The translations under genes and the position numbers were made by a program. 64,000 nt of DNA from Litorivicinus sp965656605 (GTDB taxonomy: Bacteria > Pseudomonadota > Gammaproteobacteria > Pseudomonadales > Litorivicinaceae). The DNA lies in NCBI GenBank assembly GCA_965656605.1, contig CBFHLC010000005.1, positions 1 to 64,000 on the forward strand, written 5' to 3'. Under the pieces are notes generated by a model. That model worked only from the letters and a program-made list of their open reading frames with translations, was not told the origin of the DNA and did not search any database. This document shows positions 49,857 to 58,867 of the stretch, piece after piece; the first letter of the stretch is position 1; every line of letters starts with the position of its first letter.

Positions 49857-51319
49857 TCGACCCTAACCGCCGGGCTCAGGGGGTGACCGCCGTTTTGGTG
49901 GTCATCGCACTGGGTCTGTTGGTGTCGTTAGGAGCGCCCGGTGGTTGGCCGTCTCAAGTCTGGACGCCGCTATGGCGCTCGGCGTGGCAAGCGGCACTCA
50001 GCGCCTCGGCCTCCTGCGTCGTGGGTTTATCCATGGCCTATGCCGCTTATCATTGTTCGCCGGCATTGCGTCCGGCGTGGTGGCGTGGGCTGCTTAACAC
50101 CACGCCGATCATGCCGACGCTGGTGGTGGTGTTGATGCTGATTTCCGCTTACGGACGGTCCGGCATCATCAGTGGTGGGGCTGGGCTGTACGGGCTTGGC
50201 GGTATTGTACTGGCCCACTGCTTTATTAACGCCCCATGGGTGTCTCAACAGGTCTTGTCTCAGTTCGCGGGCATCACGCAACAACAGCATCGAATGGCGG
50301 ATCAGCTAGGCGTTAAAGGCTGGCGTCGATTTGGATTGGTGTTTTGGCCTGTGATTGCCGAGACCGTGCGACGACAGTGGGCCTTGGTGTTTTTGCTGTC
50401 CTTTACCTCGTTTGCGGTGGTTTTGGTGCTGGCCGGCTCTCCGAAGTGGGCCACACTCGAAGTTCGCCTGTATCAGCTGATCACCCTGGAGTTCGATCTG
50501 GCAGGCGCGGTCAGCTTGGCTTGGTTGCAGCTGTTGGCCTTGTTACCCCTGATGTTGCTGATGCATCGGCATTTGAATTCAACGATTTCATTAGGCCGGG
50601 CCTATCAAGCGCGCCCCACCTTGTGGGGAAGCGTGCTGTGGTTGGTGCTCAGTGCGTTATGGGCGCTGCCCATGCTGGCCCTTACATTGCGGGCCGTTCA
50701 GCTGGATTGGTCGGCGCTATTGGCGCAGCCTATTGTGTGGCAGGCCGCCTGGACCAGTACGTGGGTAGCCACGCTATCCGCCAGCTGCGCGGTGATATTG
50801 GCGTGGTTTTTAGCCCGTGGCGCTCAGTCTTGGGCCGTTAGCATCAGCGGGATGCTGTACTTTTTGATCCCCTCGCAGGTCATGGCGCTAGGGCTGTTTT
50901 TGGCGTTTAGAGCCTGGGGCTGGGGCCATCCGGCTTTGGCGGTGGGGTTGTCCAACACCCTGATGTGTTTGCCATTTATGTTGAGTGTTCTGGTGCCGGC
51001 GTTGAAACGCTATCCCCAAGGGAGGCTGATTCGCCAATTGGGGTTAAATGCGACCGCTCGAATGCGTTGGATCTACTGGCCCCGTTTTGCCTCGCAACTG
51101 ACGTGGTGCTGGATCTTTGCCTTTGGGCTCAGTCTGGGTGATTTTGGCGTGGTGGCGCTGTTTGGCTCGCAAGACTTCACCACCTTGCCTCATTTGCTGT
51201 ATCAAAAGCTTGGCAGTTACCGGACCGGCGATGCCTATGGTATCGCGGTCATGATGTGGGCTGCGCTGGCAGCCTTGTTCATTCTGGCGACCCCAAGGAG
51301 TACCCATGTTACACGTTGA
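49853..51319 (+). CDS. thiP: Thiamine ABC transporter, permease
   Basis: A 488-residue inner-membrane permease with two fused copies of the ABC transporter membrane domain, about 12 hydrophobic segments. Each half has an EAA-type loop: HRMADQLGVKGWRRFGLVFWP in the first and IRQLGLNATARMRWIYWP in the second. The start is TTG at 49853, overlapping the thiB stop by 4 nt, and the protein begins MIDPNRRAQGVTAVLVVIAL. thiQ overlaps its end by 14 nt. Confidence 0.93.
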   Translation: MIDPNRRAQGVTAVLVVIALGLLVSLGAPGGWPSQVWTPLWRSAWQAALSASASCVVGLSMAYAAYHCSPALRPAWWRGLLNTTPIMPTLVVVLMLISAYGRSGIISGGAGLYGLGGIVLAHCFINAPWVSQQVLSQFAGITQQQHRMADQLGVKGWRRFGLVFWPVIAETVRRQWALVFLLSFTSFAVVLVLAGSPKWATLEVRLYQLITLEFDLAGAVSLAWLQLLALLPLMLLMHRHLNSTISLGRAYQARPTLWGSVLWLVLSALWALPMLALTLRAVQLDWSALLAQPIVWQAAWTSTWVATLSASCAVILAWFLARGAQSWAVSISGMLYFLIPSQVMALGLFLAFRAWGWGHPALAVGLSNTLMCLPFMLSVLVPALKRYPQGRLIRQLGLNATARMRWIYWPRFASQLTWCWIFAFGLSLGDFGVVALFGSQDFTTLPHLLYQKLGSYRTGDAYGIAVMMWAALAALFILATPRSTHVTR

Positions 51320-51917
51320 TCAGCTGTCTTTTAGCCATGCAGGCGGACCGTCTTTTTGCTTTGATGTGGTGCTGGATCAAGGGCAATGTCTGGCGGTGAT
51401 GGGGCCCAGTGGGGTGGGTAAGTCGACCTTGCTCAACTTAATTGCCGGCTTCGAGAAACCTTCGTCAGGCGCTTTGTCTTGGCAGGAGCAATCGTTGTTG
51501 CCCCTAGCGCCGGATCACCGTGGTGTCAGCATGCTGTTTCAATCTCACAATCTGTTTGATCATCTGAGCGCGGCTCGGAACGTGGATCTGGGACTCTCAC
51601 CGAATCGTGCGGCCACGCCGGCTCAACAGGCTCAGCGGGATCAAGCCTTTGTGGATCTGGGCATTGAGGGTTTGCAGGCGCGCCTGCCGGCAGATTTGTC
51701 TGGGGGGCAGCAGCAGCGGGTGGCGTTGGCTCGTTGCCTGGTTAGTGATCGGCCTCTGATTTTGTTGGACGAGCCCTTCAGTGCACTAGATCAGCAGACG
51801 CGTCAGGATGCGATTGAGGCGCTCAAGGTCCTGCAGGCCCGCGGCAAGACACTGGTGTTGGTGACGCATCAGCCACAGGATGCGATAGCCCTAGGGGCCA
51901 AGGTCTATCAGCTGTAG
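51306..51917 (+). CDS. thiQ: Thiamine ABC transporter, ATP-binding protein
   Basis: A 203-residue ATPase driving thiamine import. Walker A is GPSGVGKST, the Q-loop follows in SMLFQSHNLFDHLS, the signature is LSGGQQQRVALAR, Walker B is LILLDEPFSALD and the switch His is in VLVTHQP. It is shorter than typical importer ATPases, as usual for ThiQ. AAGGAG lies just before the ATG. Confidence 0.94.
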   Translation: MLHVDQLSFSHAGGPSFCFDVVLDQGQCLAVMGPSGVGKSTLLNLIAGFEKPSSGALSWQEQSLLPLAPDHRGVSMLFQSHNLFDHLSAARNVDLGLSPNRAATPAQQAQRDQAFVDLGIEGLQARLPADLSGGQQQRVALARCLVSDRPLILLDEPFSALDQQTRQDAIEALKVLQARGKTLVLVTHQPQDAIALGAKVYQL

Positions 51918-51955
51918 TTCTAGACGCAGCGGCGGTGGGCTTATAGCCTAGTGGC

Positions 51956-52279
51956 ATGGATTTTAAATCAGCCGTCATTAGCGGGTTCACCCGCTTTCTT
52001 GAAGTTCACACCCGATCTTCGCGCAGCGAATTTTGGTGGTGGTATCTATTCACCTTTCTGATCAGTGTCGTTGCGGGGATCATTGATCTGGGCTTTTTGC
52101 CGGGTCTGGTCTCGGTGGTGTTGATTGTGCCAACTTGGACGTTATTTATCCGGCGACTCCATGACATTGGTCACAGCGGTTGGTGGGTACTGTTATTGCT
52201 GGTCCCACTGGCCAACGTAGTGATCTGGTTATACGCCGGTTTACGCGCCGGCGATCCAATGGGAAATCGCTGGGGCTAA
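51956..52279 (+). CDS. DUF805 membrane protein
   Basis: A 107-residue protein with three hydrophobic segments. The family signature is GFTRFLEVHTRSSRSEFWWWYLF at the N-terminus (FxGRxxRxEFW pattern) and RRLHDIGHSGWWVLLLLVP, ending in GDPMGNRWG. Function unknown. It follows thiQ after 38 nt on the same strand. No strong ribosome-binding site is seen. Confidence 0.85.
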   Translation: MDFKSAVISGFTRFLEVHTRSSRSEFWWWYLFTFLISVVAGIIDLGFLPGLVSVVLIVPTWTLFIRRLHDIGHSGWWVLLLLVPLANVVIWLYAGLRAGDPMGNRWG

Positions 52280-52298
52280 TTCGAAAGTTGGACTGGCG

Positions 52299-52317
52299 AA
52301 ATTGGTAAGACCAATTT
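52299..52317. promoter_or_regulatory. PdhR/GlcC-type GntR operator upstream of glcDEF
   Basis: AAATTGGT-AAG-ACCAATTT is a perfect palindrome with 8-bp arms. Its core TTGGTnnnACCAA is the site recognised by FadR-subfamily GntR regulators such as PdhR, and the family includes GlcC, the glycolate-responsive activator. It is 41 nt before the glcD ATG. No GntR gene is adjacent. Confidence 0.65.
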
Positions 52318-52322
52318 AAGAT

Positions 52323-52355
52323 TCTGGCATCTAAAAATTAGAGTTAGGTGCCAGA
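52323..52355 (+). promoter_or_regulatory. Hairpin covering the glcD ribosome-binding site
   Basis: TCTGGCATCT (52323-52332) pairs with AGGTGCCAGA (52346-52355): ten pairs including one T-G wobble, around a 13-nt A/T-rich loop. The AGG that would serve as Shine-Dalgarno (52346-52348, 9 nt before the ATG at 52358) lies in the right arm, so the folded form should hinder translation. Confidence 0.55.
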
Positions 52356-52357
52356 TT

Positions 52358-53857
52358 ATGAACGCCATGACCCAAGATTTACTGGATCAAACTACGATCG
52401 CTGAGCGTCGAGCGCGCATCGTGCCCCACCTGCAGCAGATTCTTTCCAGCGACCAACTAAAAGTCGCAACCGAAGATCTGGCCCCCTTCGAGACCGACGG
52501 TCTGGCGCCATATCGCCGGATGCCGATGGTCGTGGCGTTGCCCGAAACCAAAGATCAAGTTCAAGCGATCATGCGCGCCTGCAAAGCCGAATCCATTCCG
52601 GTGGTAACCCGGGGAGCCGGCACGGGGCTATCCGGTGGTGCGATGCCGCATGAAGGCGGCGTGTTGCTATCGATGACCAAGATGAATGCGATTGTCGATA
52701 TCGACCCCAAGGCACGCATCATCACCGTTCAGCCCGGCATTCGTAATGCGGCAGTGACTCAAGCTGTCGCACCCCATGGACTGTACTACGCGCCTGATCC
52801 CTCCAGCCAAATTGCGTGCTCGATCGGCGGCAACATTGCGGAAAATTCGGGGGGCGTGCATTGCCTAAAGTATGGCCTGACCGTCCATAACGTGCTCGAG
52901 GCCACTGTGATCACCATCGATGGTGAAGAGCTAGTGTTCGGTGGCGCGTCACTGGATGCTGCCGGCTTGGATTTAATGGCTGCGCTGGTCGGGTCTGAGG
53001 GCATGTTGGGCGCGGTCGTCGAGGCCAAACTCAAGCTGTTACCGGTTCCGCAGGTGACCAAGGTGGTCAGTGCTGCCTTTGATGATTTGGGAACGGCGGG
53101 CCGTGCGGTGGGTGACATTATCGCCGCCGGCATTATTCCTGCGGGTCTCGAGATGATGGATAAACTCAGTCTGTCAGCCGCCGAGAATTTCTTGAACGCG
53201 GGTTACCCAACTTGGGCCGCCGCGTTGTTGCTGTGCGAAGTCGATGGCACGGCCGAAGAGGTCGAAGAGCACATTCATGACGTAACCGAGGTGCTCAAGG
53301 CCTCGGGTGCGGTCGAAGTCAAAGTGGCCCGTGATGACGCCGAACGCGAGCTGTTCTGGAAAGGCCGTAAATCAGCCTTCCCTGCGGTTGGGCAGATCAG
53401 TCCTGACTACTACTGCATGGACGGCACGATTCCCCGCGCCGAATTGCCCGAAGTCCTGCAAAAGATCTCGGACATGCAGGAAAAATATGGCCTGCAATGC
53501 GCCAACGTGTTCCACGCGGGGGACGGCAATTTGCACCCACTGATTATGTTTGATGGCAACGACCCGGTGCAGGCTGACAAAGCCGCTCAGTACGGATCAG
53601 AAATCCTAACCACTTGCGTCGAACACGGTGGCACGATCACCGGTGAACACGGGGTCGGTGTCGAGAAAATTCACGAGATGTGTGTGCAATTCCCCGGCGC
53701 CGAGTTGGAGCAGTTCCACGCGCTTAAGCGGGCGTTTGATGAAGGCGAGCTGATGAACCCTGGCAAAGCCATTCCCACGCTAAACCGCTGTGCCGAATTT
53801 GGTCACATGCATGTCCACCACGGCGAGCTGCCGCACCCAGAATTGGAGCGTTTTTAA
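52358..53857 (+). CDS. glcD: Glycolate oxidase subunit GlcD (FAD)
   Basis: A 499-residue FAD-dependent subunit of glycolate dehydrogenase, which oxidises glycolate to glyoxylate. The PCMH-type FAD domain has PVVTRGAGTGLSGGAMPHEG, GGNIAENSGGVHCLKYGLT and GSEGMLGAVVEAKLKLLP. The C-terminal cap domain has NVFHAGDGNLHPLIMFD and GEHGVGVEKIHEM. It is followed by glcE and glcF. The product glyoxylate feeds malate synthase G (19.8 kb). Confidence 0.95.
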   Translation: MNAMTQDLLDQTTIAERRARIVPHLQQILSSDQLKVATEDLAPFETDGLAPYRRMPMVVALPETKDQVQAIMRACKAESIPVVTRGAGTGLSGGAMPHEGGVLLSMTKMNAIVDIDPKARIITVQPGIRNAAVTQAVAPHGLYYAPDPSSQIACSIGGNIAENSGGVHCLKYGLTVHNVLEATVITIDGEELVFGGASLDAAGLDLMAALVGSEGMLGAVVEAKLKLLPVPQVTKVVSAAFDDLGTAGRAVGDIIAAGIIPAGLEMMDKLSLSAAENFLNAGYPTWAAALLLCEVDGTAEEVEEHIHDVTEVLKASGAVEVKVARDDAERELFWKGRKSAFPAVGQISPDYYCMDGTIPRAELPEVLQKISDMQEKYGLQCANVFHAGDGNLHPLIMFDGNDPVQADKAAQYGSEILTTCVEHGGTITGEHGVGVEKIHEMCVQFPGAELEQFHALKRAFDEGELMNPGKAIPTLNRCAEFGHMHVHHGELPHPELERF

Positions 53858-54900
53858 TGGGTCAAGACATCACCCCACAACTGGCCGAGCAGGTCAAACA
53901 GGCCTACGAGTCAGATACGCCTTTGGCGATCCACGGCGGTGGCAGCAAGGGCTTTCTGGGTCAGCCATTAGTCGGCGAGAAAGTCGATGTTAGCCAGCAC
54001 CAGGGCATTGTGAATTACCAGCCAGTCGAGTTGGTCATGACGGTCCGGGCCGGTACCCCCTTGGCAGACGTCAAAGCCGCATTGGCTGAAAAAGGCCAGT
54101 GCTTGGCGTTTGAGCCCCCTGCACTAGGCGACAACGCGACGATCGGTGGCACCATTGCCACCGGCTTGTCAGGACCGGCGCGTCCTTACACTGGGTCAGC
54201 CCGCGACTACATGCTAGGTGTGCGGATTATTAATGGCCGCGGCGAAGCCCTGCGCTTTGGCGGCGAGGTCATGAAAAATGTGGCGGGATACGATGTGTCT
54301 CGTTTGATGACCGCCAGTCATGGCACCTTGGGTGTGTTGACCGAGGTCAGCCTAAAGGTGTTACCACAGGCGAAAGCCACGACCACCTTGGCCTTTGACG
54401 CCAGCGCCGCTGAGGCAGTTGATCAATTCAACCGCTGGGCAGGACAGCCACTGCCGCTCAGCGCAACCGCATGGGCGCAGGGGCGCGGCTATGTTCGTTT
54501 ATCCGGTGCAGCCAGCGCCGTGGATGCGGCGCGCGCCAAGCTGCCGGGCGATGTGGTCGACGACGGCCTGTGGTCTGAGTTGGCCGAATTAACCCATGCA
54601 TCCATCAAGGATGCCGAGACGCTCTGGCGACTCAGCGTTCCGCAAACTGCCGCAATGGATTTGGATTGCCCATTGATCGAATGGGGTGGTGGCCAGCGCT
54701 GGTATGCCGGCGACATGGCCGAGGGCGAGCTACGCGATTGGGCTGAGTCGGTCGGTGGCCATGCCACTGCTTATCGAGGTCACGCAGAGTCAGTATTTCA
54801 TCCGCTCAGCCCCGCGATGGCGGCGTTGCATCAGCGCATCAAGACCAGTTTTGACCCCAAGGGGCTGTTCAACCAGTCTCGTTTTTACCGCGAGTTCTAA
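53857..54900 (+). CDS. glcE: Glycolate oxidase subunit GlcE (FAD-binding)
   Basis: A 347-residue FAD-binding subunit. LAIHGGGSKGFLG is the first FAD-loop, followed by EKGQCLAFEPPALGDNATIGG and NGRGEALRFGGEVMKNVAGYD, which are GlcE signatures. The ATG overlaps the glcD stop by one base. glcF follows after 2 nt. Confidence 0.94.
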   Translation: MGQDITPQLAEQVKQAYESDTPLAIHGGGSKGFLGQPLVGEKVDVSQHQGIVNYQPVELVMTVRAGTPLADVKAALAEKGQCLAFEPPALGDNATIGGTIATGLSGPARPYTGSARDYMLGVRIINGRGEALRFGGEVMKNVAGYDVSRLMTASHGTLGVLTEVSLKVLPQAKATTTLAFDASAAEAVDQFNRWAGQPLPLSATAWAQGRGYVRLSGAASAVDAARAKLPGDVVDDGLWSELAELTHASIKDAETLWRLSVPQTAAMDLDCPLIEWGGGQRWYAGDMAEGELRDWAESVGGHATAYRGHAESVFHPLSPAMAALHQRIKTSFDPKGLFNQSRFYREF

Positions 54901-54902
54901 GC

Positions 54903-56120
54903 ATGCAGACAAATATCGTTCAAAAATACGCCAACACCCCCGAGGGCCAGCAGGCTGAGTCGATTCTGCGCAAGTGTGTTCACTGCGGATTCTGCACGGC
55001 GACGTGTCCGACTTATCAAGTGTTGGGCGACGAGTTAGACAGCCCCCGGGGCCGGATCTACTTGATCAAGCAAATGCTTGAAGGCGGTGAGGTGACCGAG
55101 AAGACCCGGACGCATTTGGATCGCTGCCTGACCTGTCGTTCGTGCGAAACCACCTGCCCATCAGGTGTTGAGTACGGCAAGCTGGTCGATATCGGACGTC
55201 ACTTGGTCGAAAAAGAGGCCCCTCGCGGCTTTGTCGAAAACCTGACGCGTCAGGCGATGATCAAGGTGTTGCCCAACCGTCCTTTGTTTACTGCGTTGCT
55301 GCGCGTGGGGCAGGCATTTAAGCCCGTCATCCCTGGCAAGTTGGGCAAAAAGATTCCGGCTAAAAAAGTCAAAACGACTTGGCCTGCGCCTCAGCATTCC
55401 CGACGTATGTTGGTGTTGGATGCCTGTGCTCAGCCGGGGGCCACTCCCAACGTGAATGCCGCCGCCGCGCGAGTGCTGGATCGCATTGGAATTAGTTTGG
55501 TGGCGGCGCCGGAGGCAGGCTGCTGTGGTGCGGTGGCTTATCACCTCAACGATCAAGCCACAGGCCTGGATGCCATGCGCGCCAACATTGATGCCTGGTG
55601 GCCCGAGATCGAAGCCGGCTGCGAAGCGGTGGTTATTACCGCCAGCGGGTGTGGTGTGATGGTTAAAGAATACGGCCATCTGCTGGCCGGCGATCCGGCC
55701 TACGCCGAGAAAGCCAAGAAAATCGCTGGGTTGTGCAAAGACATGACTGAGGTGTTTGCCAGTGAAAGTATTGATCAGCTAAAGCTGGATGCCCAGCCGC
55801 AAAAAGTTGCCTTCCACGCCCCTTGCACCTTGCAGCACGGTCAGAAAATCGTGGGTGTGGCCGAGCGTTATCTGCGCGAAGCCGGCTTTGAGTTGACCAT
55901 GGTTGCCGACAGCCACCTGTGCTGTGGATCTGCCGGCACTTACTCGATCACTCAACCTGAATTGTCACAGCAGCTGCTGGGGCGCAAGGTCGAAGCCTTG
56001 CAAGCCGGTCAGCCAGACGTGATTGCCACGGCCAACATCGGCTGCCACCTGCATATTGAAACCGGGGCGCAAACCCCGGTTAAGCACTGGATTGAGCTGA
56101 TTGATGAGGCCTGTGCCTGA
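54903..56120 (+). CDS. glcF: Glycolate oxidase iron-sulfur subunit GlcF
   Basis: A 405-residue Fe-S subunit that passes electrons from GlcDE to the respiratory quinone pool. Two 4Fe-4S motifs, CVHCGFCTATCPTY and CLTCRSCETTCPSGV, lie near the N-terminus. Two CCG domains carry GCCGAVAYHLND and LCCGSAGTYSI. AAGC-ATG spacing is tight after glcE. Its stop abuts the stop of the convergent oxidoreductase gene with no gap. Confidence 0.95.
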   Translation: MQTNIVQKYANTPEGQQAESILRKCVHCGFCTATCPTYQVLGDELDSPRGRIYLIKQMLEGGEVTEKTRTHLDRCLTCRSCETTCPSGVEYGKLVDIGRHLVEKEAPRGFVENLTRQAMIKVLPNRPLFTALLRVGQAFKPVIPGKLGKKIPAKKVKTTWPAPQHSRRMLVLDACAQPGATPNVNAAAARVLDRIGISLVAAPEAGCCGAVAYHLNDQATGLDAMRANIDAWWPEIEAGCEAVVITASGCGVMVKEYGHLLAGDPAYAEKAKKIAGLCKDMTEVFASESIDQLKLDAQPQKVAFHAPCTLQHGQKIVGVAERYLREAGFELTMVADSHLCCGSAGTYSITQPELSQQLLGRKVEALQAGQPDVIATANIGCHLHIETGAQTPVKHWIELIDEACA

Positions 56121-57098
56121 TTAATCGAAATCTGCTGTCAGCACGATCTTGCCCATGAATCCACCGGCTTCCAGTCGGGCATGGGCTTGGTTGACCTCAG
56201 ACATCGGAAAGCTTTCCGCGACCATTGGGGTCAGCTTGCCTTGCTCGACCAGACGGGTCATTTTGCGCAGCATGCAACCTAACTCGGCCTGATCCTTGTC
56301 TGGGCGGGTAAAGTAGCTGATCAAAAAGGCGAACTTCAGCGTCAATTCCTGTGAGTGCAGTAATCCCAAGTGGTGCTCGCTGCGCCCCGCGATGCCGACA
56401 ATCGTGCCATCGGGCGCGCACGCCTCAATGCTGCAATCCAAGGCTTTACCGCCGGGCGTATCAAAGACCAACTCCCAACGCTCATGCTGGGCTTTTTCTT
56501 GTTCCCACTGGTCGTAGCGAAGGGTGTGATCAGCCCCCAGACGTTTAACCATCTCGGCTTTCTCGTCGCTGCTGACACTGGCGCTGACTTCGGCACCTGC
56601 TGCTGCCGCCAGTTGCACGGCAACATGACCTACGCCGCCGGTGCCGCCTTGAATCAAAACGCGCTGGCCAGCTTTTAGCCCGCCTTTGTTAAACAGTGCG
56701 ATCCATGCAGTGCATCCGACCAAGGGCAGGGCTGCTGCTTCGGCAAAGTCCAAATTGTTCGGCATGTGTGCGATCGTGCCGACATTGGCGCGCATGTATT
56801 GGGCCAGTGCACCATCGTGGTTCTTAAAACCGCCGGCAATGCCATACACCTTGTCGCCCACCGCGAAACCTTCGACGCCAGCGCCCACTTCAGCGACAAC
56901 GCCGGCCACATCGCCATGCAACACGCCAGGTAGCTCAGGGCTGACCGGCGGCACTGCGCCTGCGCGGATTTTGGTATCGATCGGGTTAACACTGCTGGCT
57001 TTGACTTGGATTAAGACCTGTCCGGGGCCGGCTCTAGGTGTGTCAATTTCACCGGGCTGAAATGGGGCGCCGAACTCGGGTAATAGCATCGCTTTCAT
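56121..57098 (-). CDS. Zinc-free quinone oxidoreductase-like MDR family protein
   Basis: A 325-residue medium-chain dehydrogenase/reductase. The GroES-like N-terminal domain includes VKASSVNPIDTKIRAG and LHGDVAGVVAEVGAGVEGFAV. The NADPH site is LIQGGTGGVGHVAVQLAAAAG. The Cys/His zinc ligands of alcohol dehydrogenases are absent, so it groups with quinone or enone reductases. Substrate unknown. It is divergent from mscS across 123 nt in which I see no clear site. Confidence 0.88.
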   Translation of the reverse strand: MKAMLLPEFGAPFQPGEIDTPRAGPGQVLIQVKASSVNPIDTKIRAGAVPPVSPELPGVLHGDVAGVVAEVGAGVEGFAVGDKVYGIAGGFKNHDGALAQYMRANVGTIAHMPNNLDFAEAAALPLVGCTAWIALFNKGGLKAGQRVLIQGGTGGVGHVAVQLAAAAGAEVSASVSSDEKAEMVKRLGADHTLRYDQWEQEKAQHERWELVFDTPGGKALDCSIEACAPDGTIVGIAGRSEHHLGLLHSQELTLKFAFLISYFTRPDKDQAELGCMLRKMTRLVEQGKLTPMVAESFPMSEVNQAHARLEAGGFMGKIVLTADFD

Positions 57099-57221
57099 GG
57101 GGAAATACCTTGTTAATTATCGTGCGCTGAAGAGTATTCTGAGGGCACTCGAAACGCCAGTGCCGGATGCAGTCTTTACCGGTTCGCGTTACCCTAACTG
57201 CAAGCAGTAAAAGGAATTTTT

Positions 57222-58334
57222 GTGCAGTCTTTTTGGAATTTATTAGAGCCCTGGATGAGCATGCTGTCGATCAGTCGTGACGCGGTACAGACCTTGTCGT
57301 GGGTATTCGGCGTGATCGTCATCACCTTGCTGGTGGGCTTCTTTGTTCGCCGCTCGCTGATTAGTCTGTCAAATCGGTCGGCCTTGAGGGGCGGGTATCG
57401 CCACGCCACAGTGCTCAGCGCAATGGGCCCCGCGCGAGCCATGGTCTGGGTGTTGGGTTTGTCCAGCGCCGCCGAAGTGGCGTTGTTGGGGACCGAGCTG
57501 GGCGATTGGGTTGATCCGATTCGTGAAACCGGCGTGGTGCTGTCAATCACCTGGTTTGTAATCCGCCTGGTGCGCAATTACGAGCAAGCTCTGATCTCAG
57601 GATCCAAGGGCAGTGGGCGCATTGATCGGACGACCGCTGAGGCGATCGGACGCTTGTTGCGCATCGCGGTCATCATTACCGCCTCCTTGATTGTCCTGCA
57701 GACCTTTGGATTTAGCCTGTCGGGTGTTCTGGCCTTTGGTGGTGTCGGCGGCATCGCGGTCGGCTTCGCAGCTAAGGATCTGCTGTCGAACTTCTTTGGC
57801 GGGTTCTTTATCTATACCGATCGTCCGTTCGTGGTGGGGGATTGGATTCGCTCACCGGATCGGGACATCGAGGGTACCGTAGAGCACATCGGGTGGCGTC
57901 TGACTCGAATTCGCACCTTTGATAAGCGGCCGTTGTATGTCCCCAACTCGACATTTTTGTCGATCGCGGTCGAAAACCCATCGCGCATGACCAATCGTAG
58001 AATCTACGAAACCATTGGGGTTCGATATGAGGACGGCGCGCGTATTTCCGGTATCATCCAGAGCGTTGAAAGCATGCTGCGCGAGCACGCAGACATCGAC
58101 ACGGATCAAACACTGATCGTTAACCTAAATAAGTTCGGACCCAGCTCGTTAGACTTTTTCGTCTACAGCTTTACCAAAACCACTGACTGGGTCGAGTATC
58201 ACGGAATCAAGCAAGATGTGATGCTCAAGATCTTGAATATTATCGAGGCGGCCGGCGGCGAATGTGCCTACCCGACCACCACTGTACACCTGACACAGGA
58301 CTCGCAAGTCGAATGGAAACCGTTGAATCCATGA
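57222..58334 (+). CDS. MscS-family mechanosensitive ion channel
   Basis: A 370-residue inner-membrane channel for hypo-osmotic shock relief. About four hydrophobic segments are visible (near 24-42, 70-90, 103-121 and 146-166). The pore-lining helix is VLAFGGVGGIAVGFAAKDLLS, followed by FFGGFFIYTDRPFVVGDWIR, the MscS beta-domain IEGTVEHIGWRLTRIRTFDKR and PNSTFLSIAVENPSRM. The GTG at 57222 has AAGGA upstream. hpt starts at its stop (ATGA). Confidence 0.9.
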   Translation: MQSFWNLLEPWMSMLSISRDAVQTLSWVFGVIVITLLVGFFVRRSLISLSNRSALRGGYRHATVLSAMGPARAMVWVLGLSSAAEVALLGTELGDWVDPIRETGVVLSITWFVIRLVRNYEQALISGSKGSGRIDRTTAEAIGRLLRIAVIITASLIVLQTFGFSLSGVLAFGGVGGIAVGFAAKDLLSNFFGGFFIYTDRPFVVGDWIRSPDRDIEGTVEHIGWRLTRIRTFDKRPLYVPNSTFLSIAVENPSRMTNRRIYETIGVRYEDGARISGIIQSVESMLREHADIDTDQTLIVNLNKFGPSSLDFFVYSFTKTTDWVEYHGIKQDVMLKILNIIEAAGGECAYPTTTVHLTQDSQVEWKPLNP

Positions 58335-58867
58335 ACCTGGCGTTGGCGCAAGCCGACTGCCTAGCCACTCAAACCGAAGTGGACGCCTGCCTAGACCGCA
58401 TGGCCAGCAATATCACCAAGAAATTAGGCGACCAGATGCCTTTGATCTTGTGCGTCATGCGCGGTGGGATCGTGACCTGCGGCAGCCTGCTGCCCAAGCT
58501 AACCTTCCCCTTGCAGGTGGATTACGTGCACGCCAGCCGCTACCGCGACAAAGAGCGTGGTGGACAGCTGGAGTGGTCCGTTAAACCGCAATTCGATCTG
58601 AAAGATCGTGTGGTGTTGTTGGTCGATGACATTCTGGACGAGGGTCATACTCTGGCTGCCGTGCGTGAGCATTGCCAAGCCGAGGGAGCCAGCAACGTAT
58701 TGACGGCTGTGTTGGTTGACAAGATTCACGATCGCCGCAGTGATCGTCTAACTAAAGCGGACTTCACAGGCTTGTACACACCCGATCGCTTCTTGTTCGG
58801 CGCAGGTATGGACTTCAAAGGCTACTGGCGCAACGCACCTGGCATTTATGCCGTTGCCGAGGACTAA
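58331..58867 (+). CDS. hpt: Hypoxanthine-guanine phosphoribosyltransferase
   Basis: A 178-residue purine-salvage enzyme. The PRPP-binding motif is VVLLVDDILDEGHTL. CVMRGGIVTCGSLL, VDYVHASRYRD and FGAGMDFKGYWRNAPGIYAV match the pseudomonad HGPRT form. The ATG at 58331 overlaps the mscS stop by 4 nt; the ATG at 58313 would add six residues. It overlaps the convergent csiV gene by 4 nt. Confidence 0.92.
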   Translation: MNLALAQADCLATQTEVDACLDRMASNITKKLGDQMPLILCVMRGGIVTCGSLLPKLTFPLQVDYVHASRYRDKERGGQLEWSVKPQFDLKDRVVLLVDDILDEGHTLAAVREHCQAEGASNVLTAVLVDKIHDRRSDRLTKADFTGLYTPDRFLFGAGMDFKGYWRNAPGIYAVAED

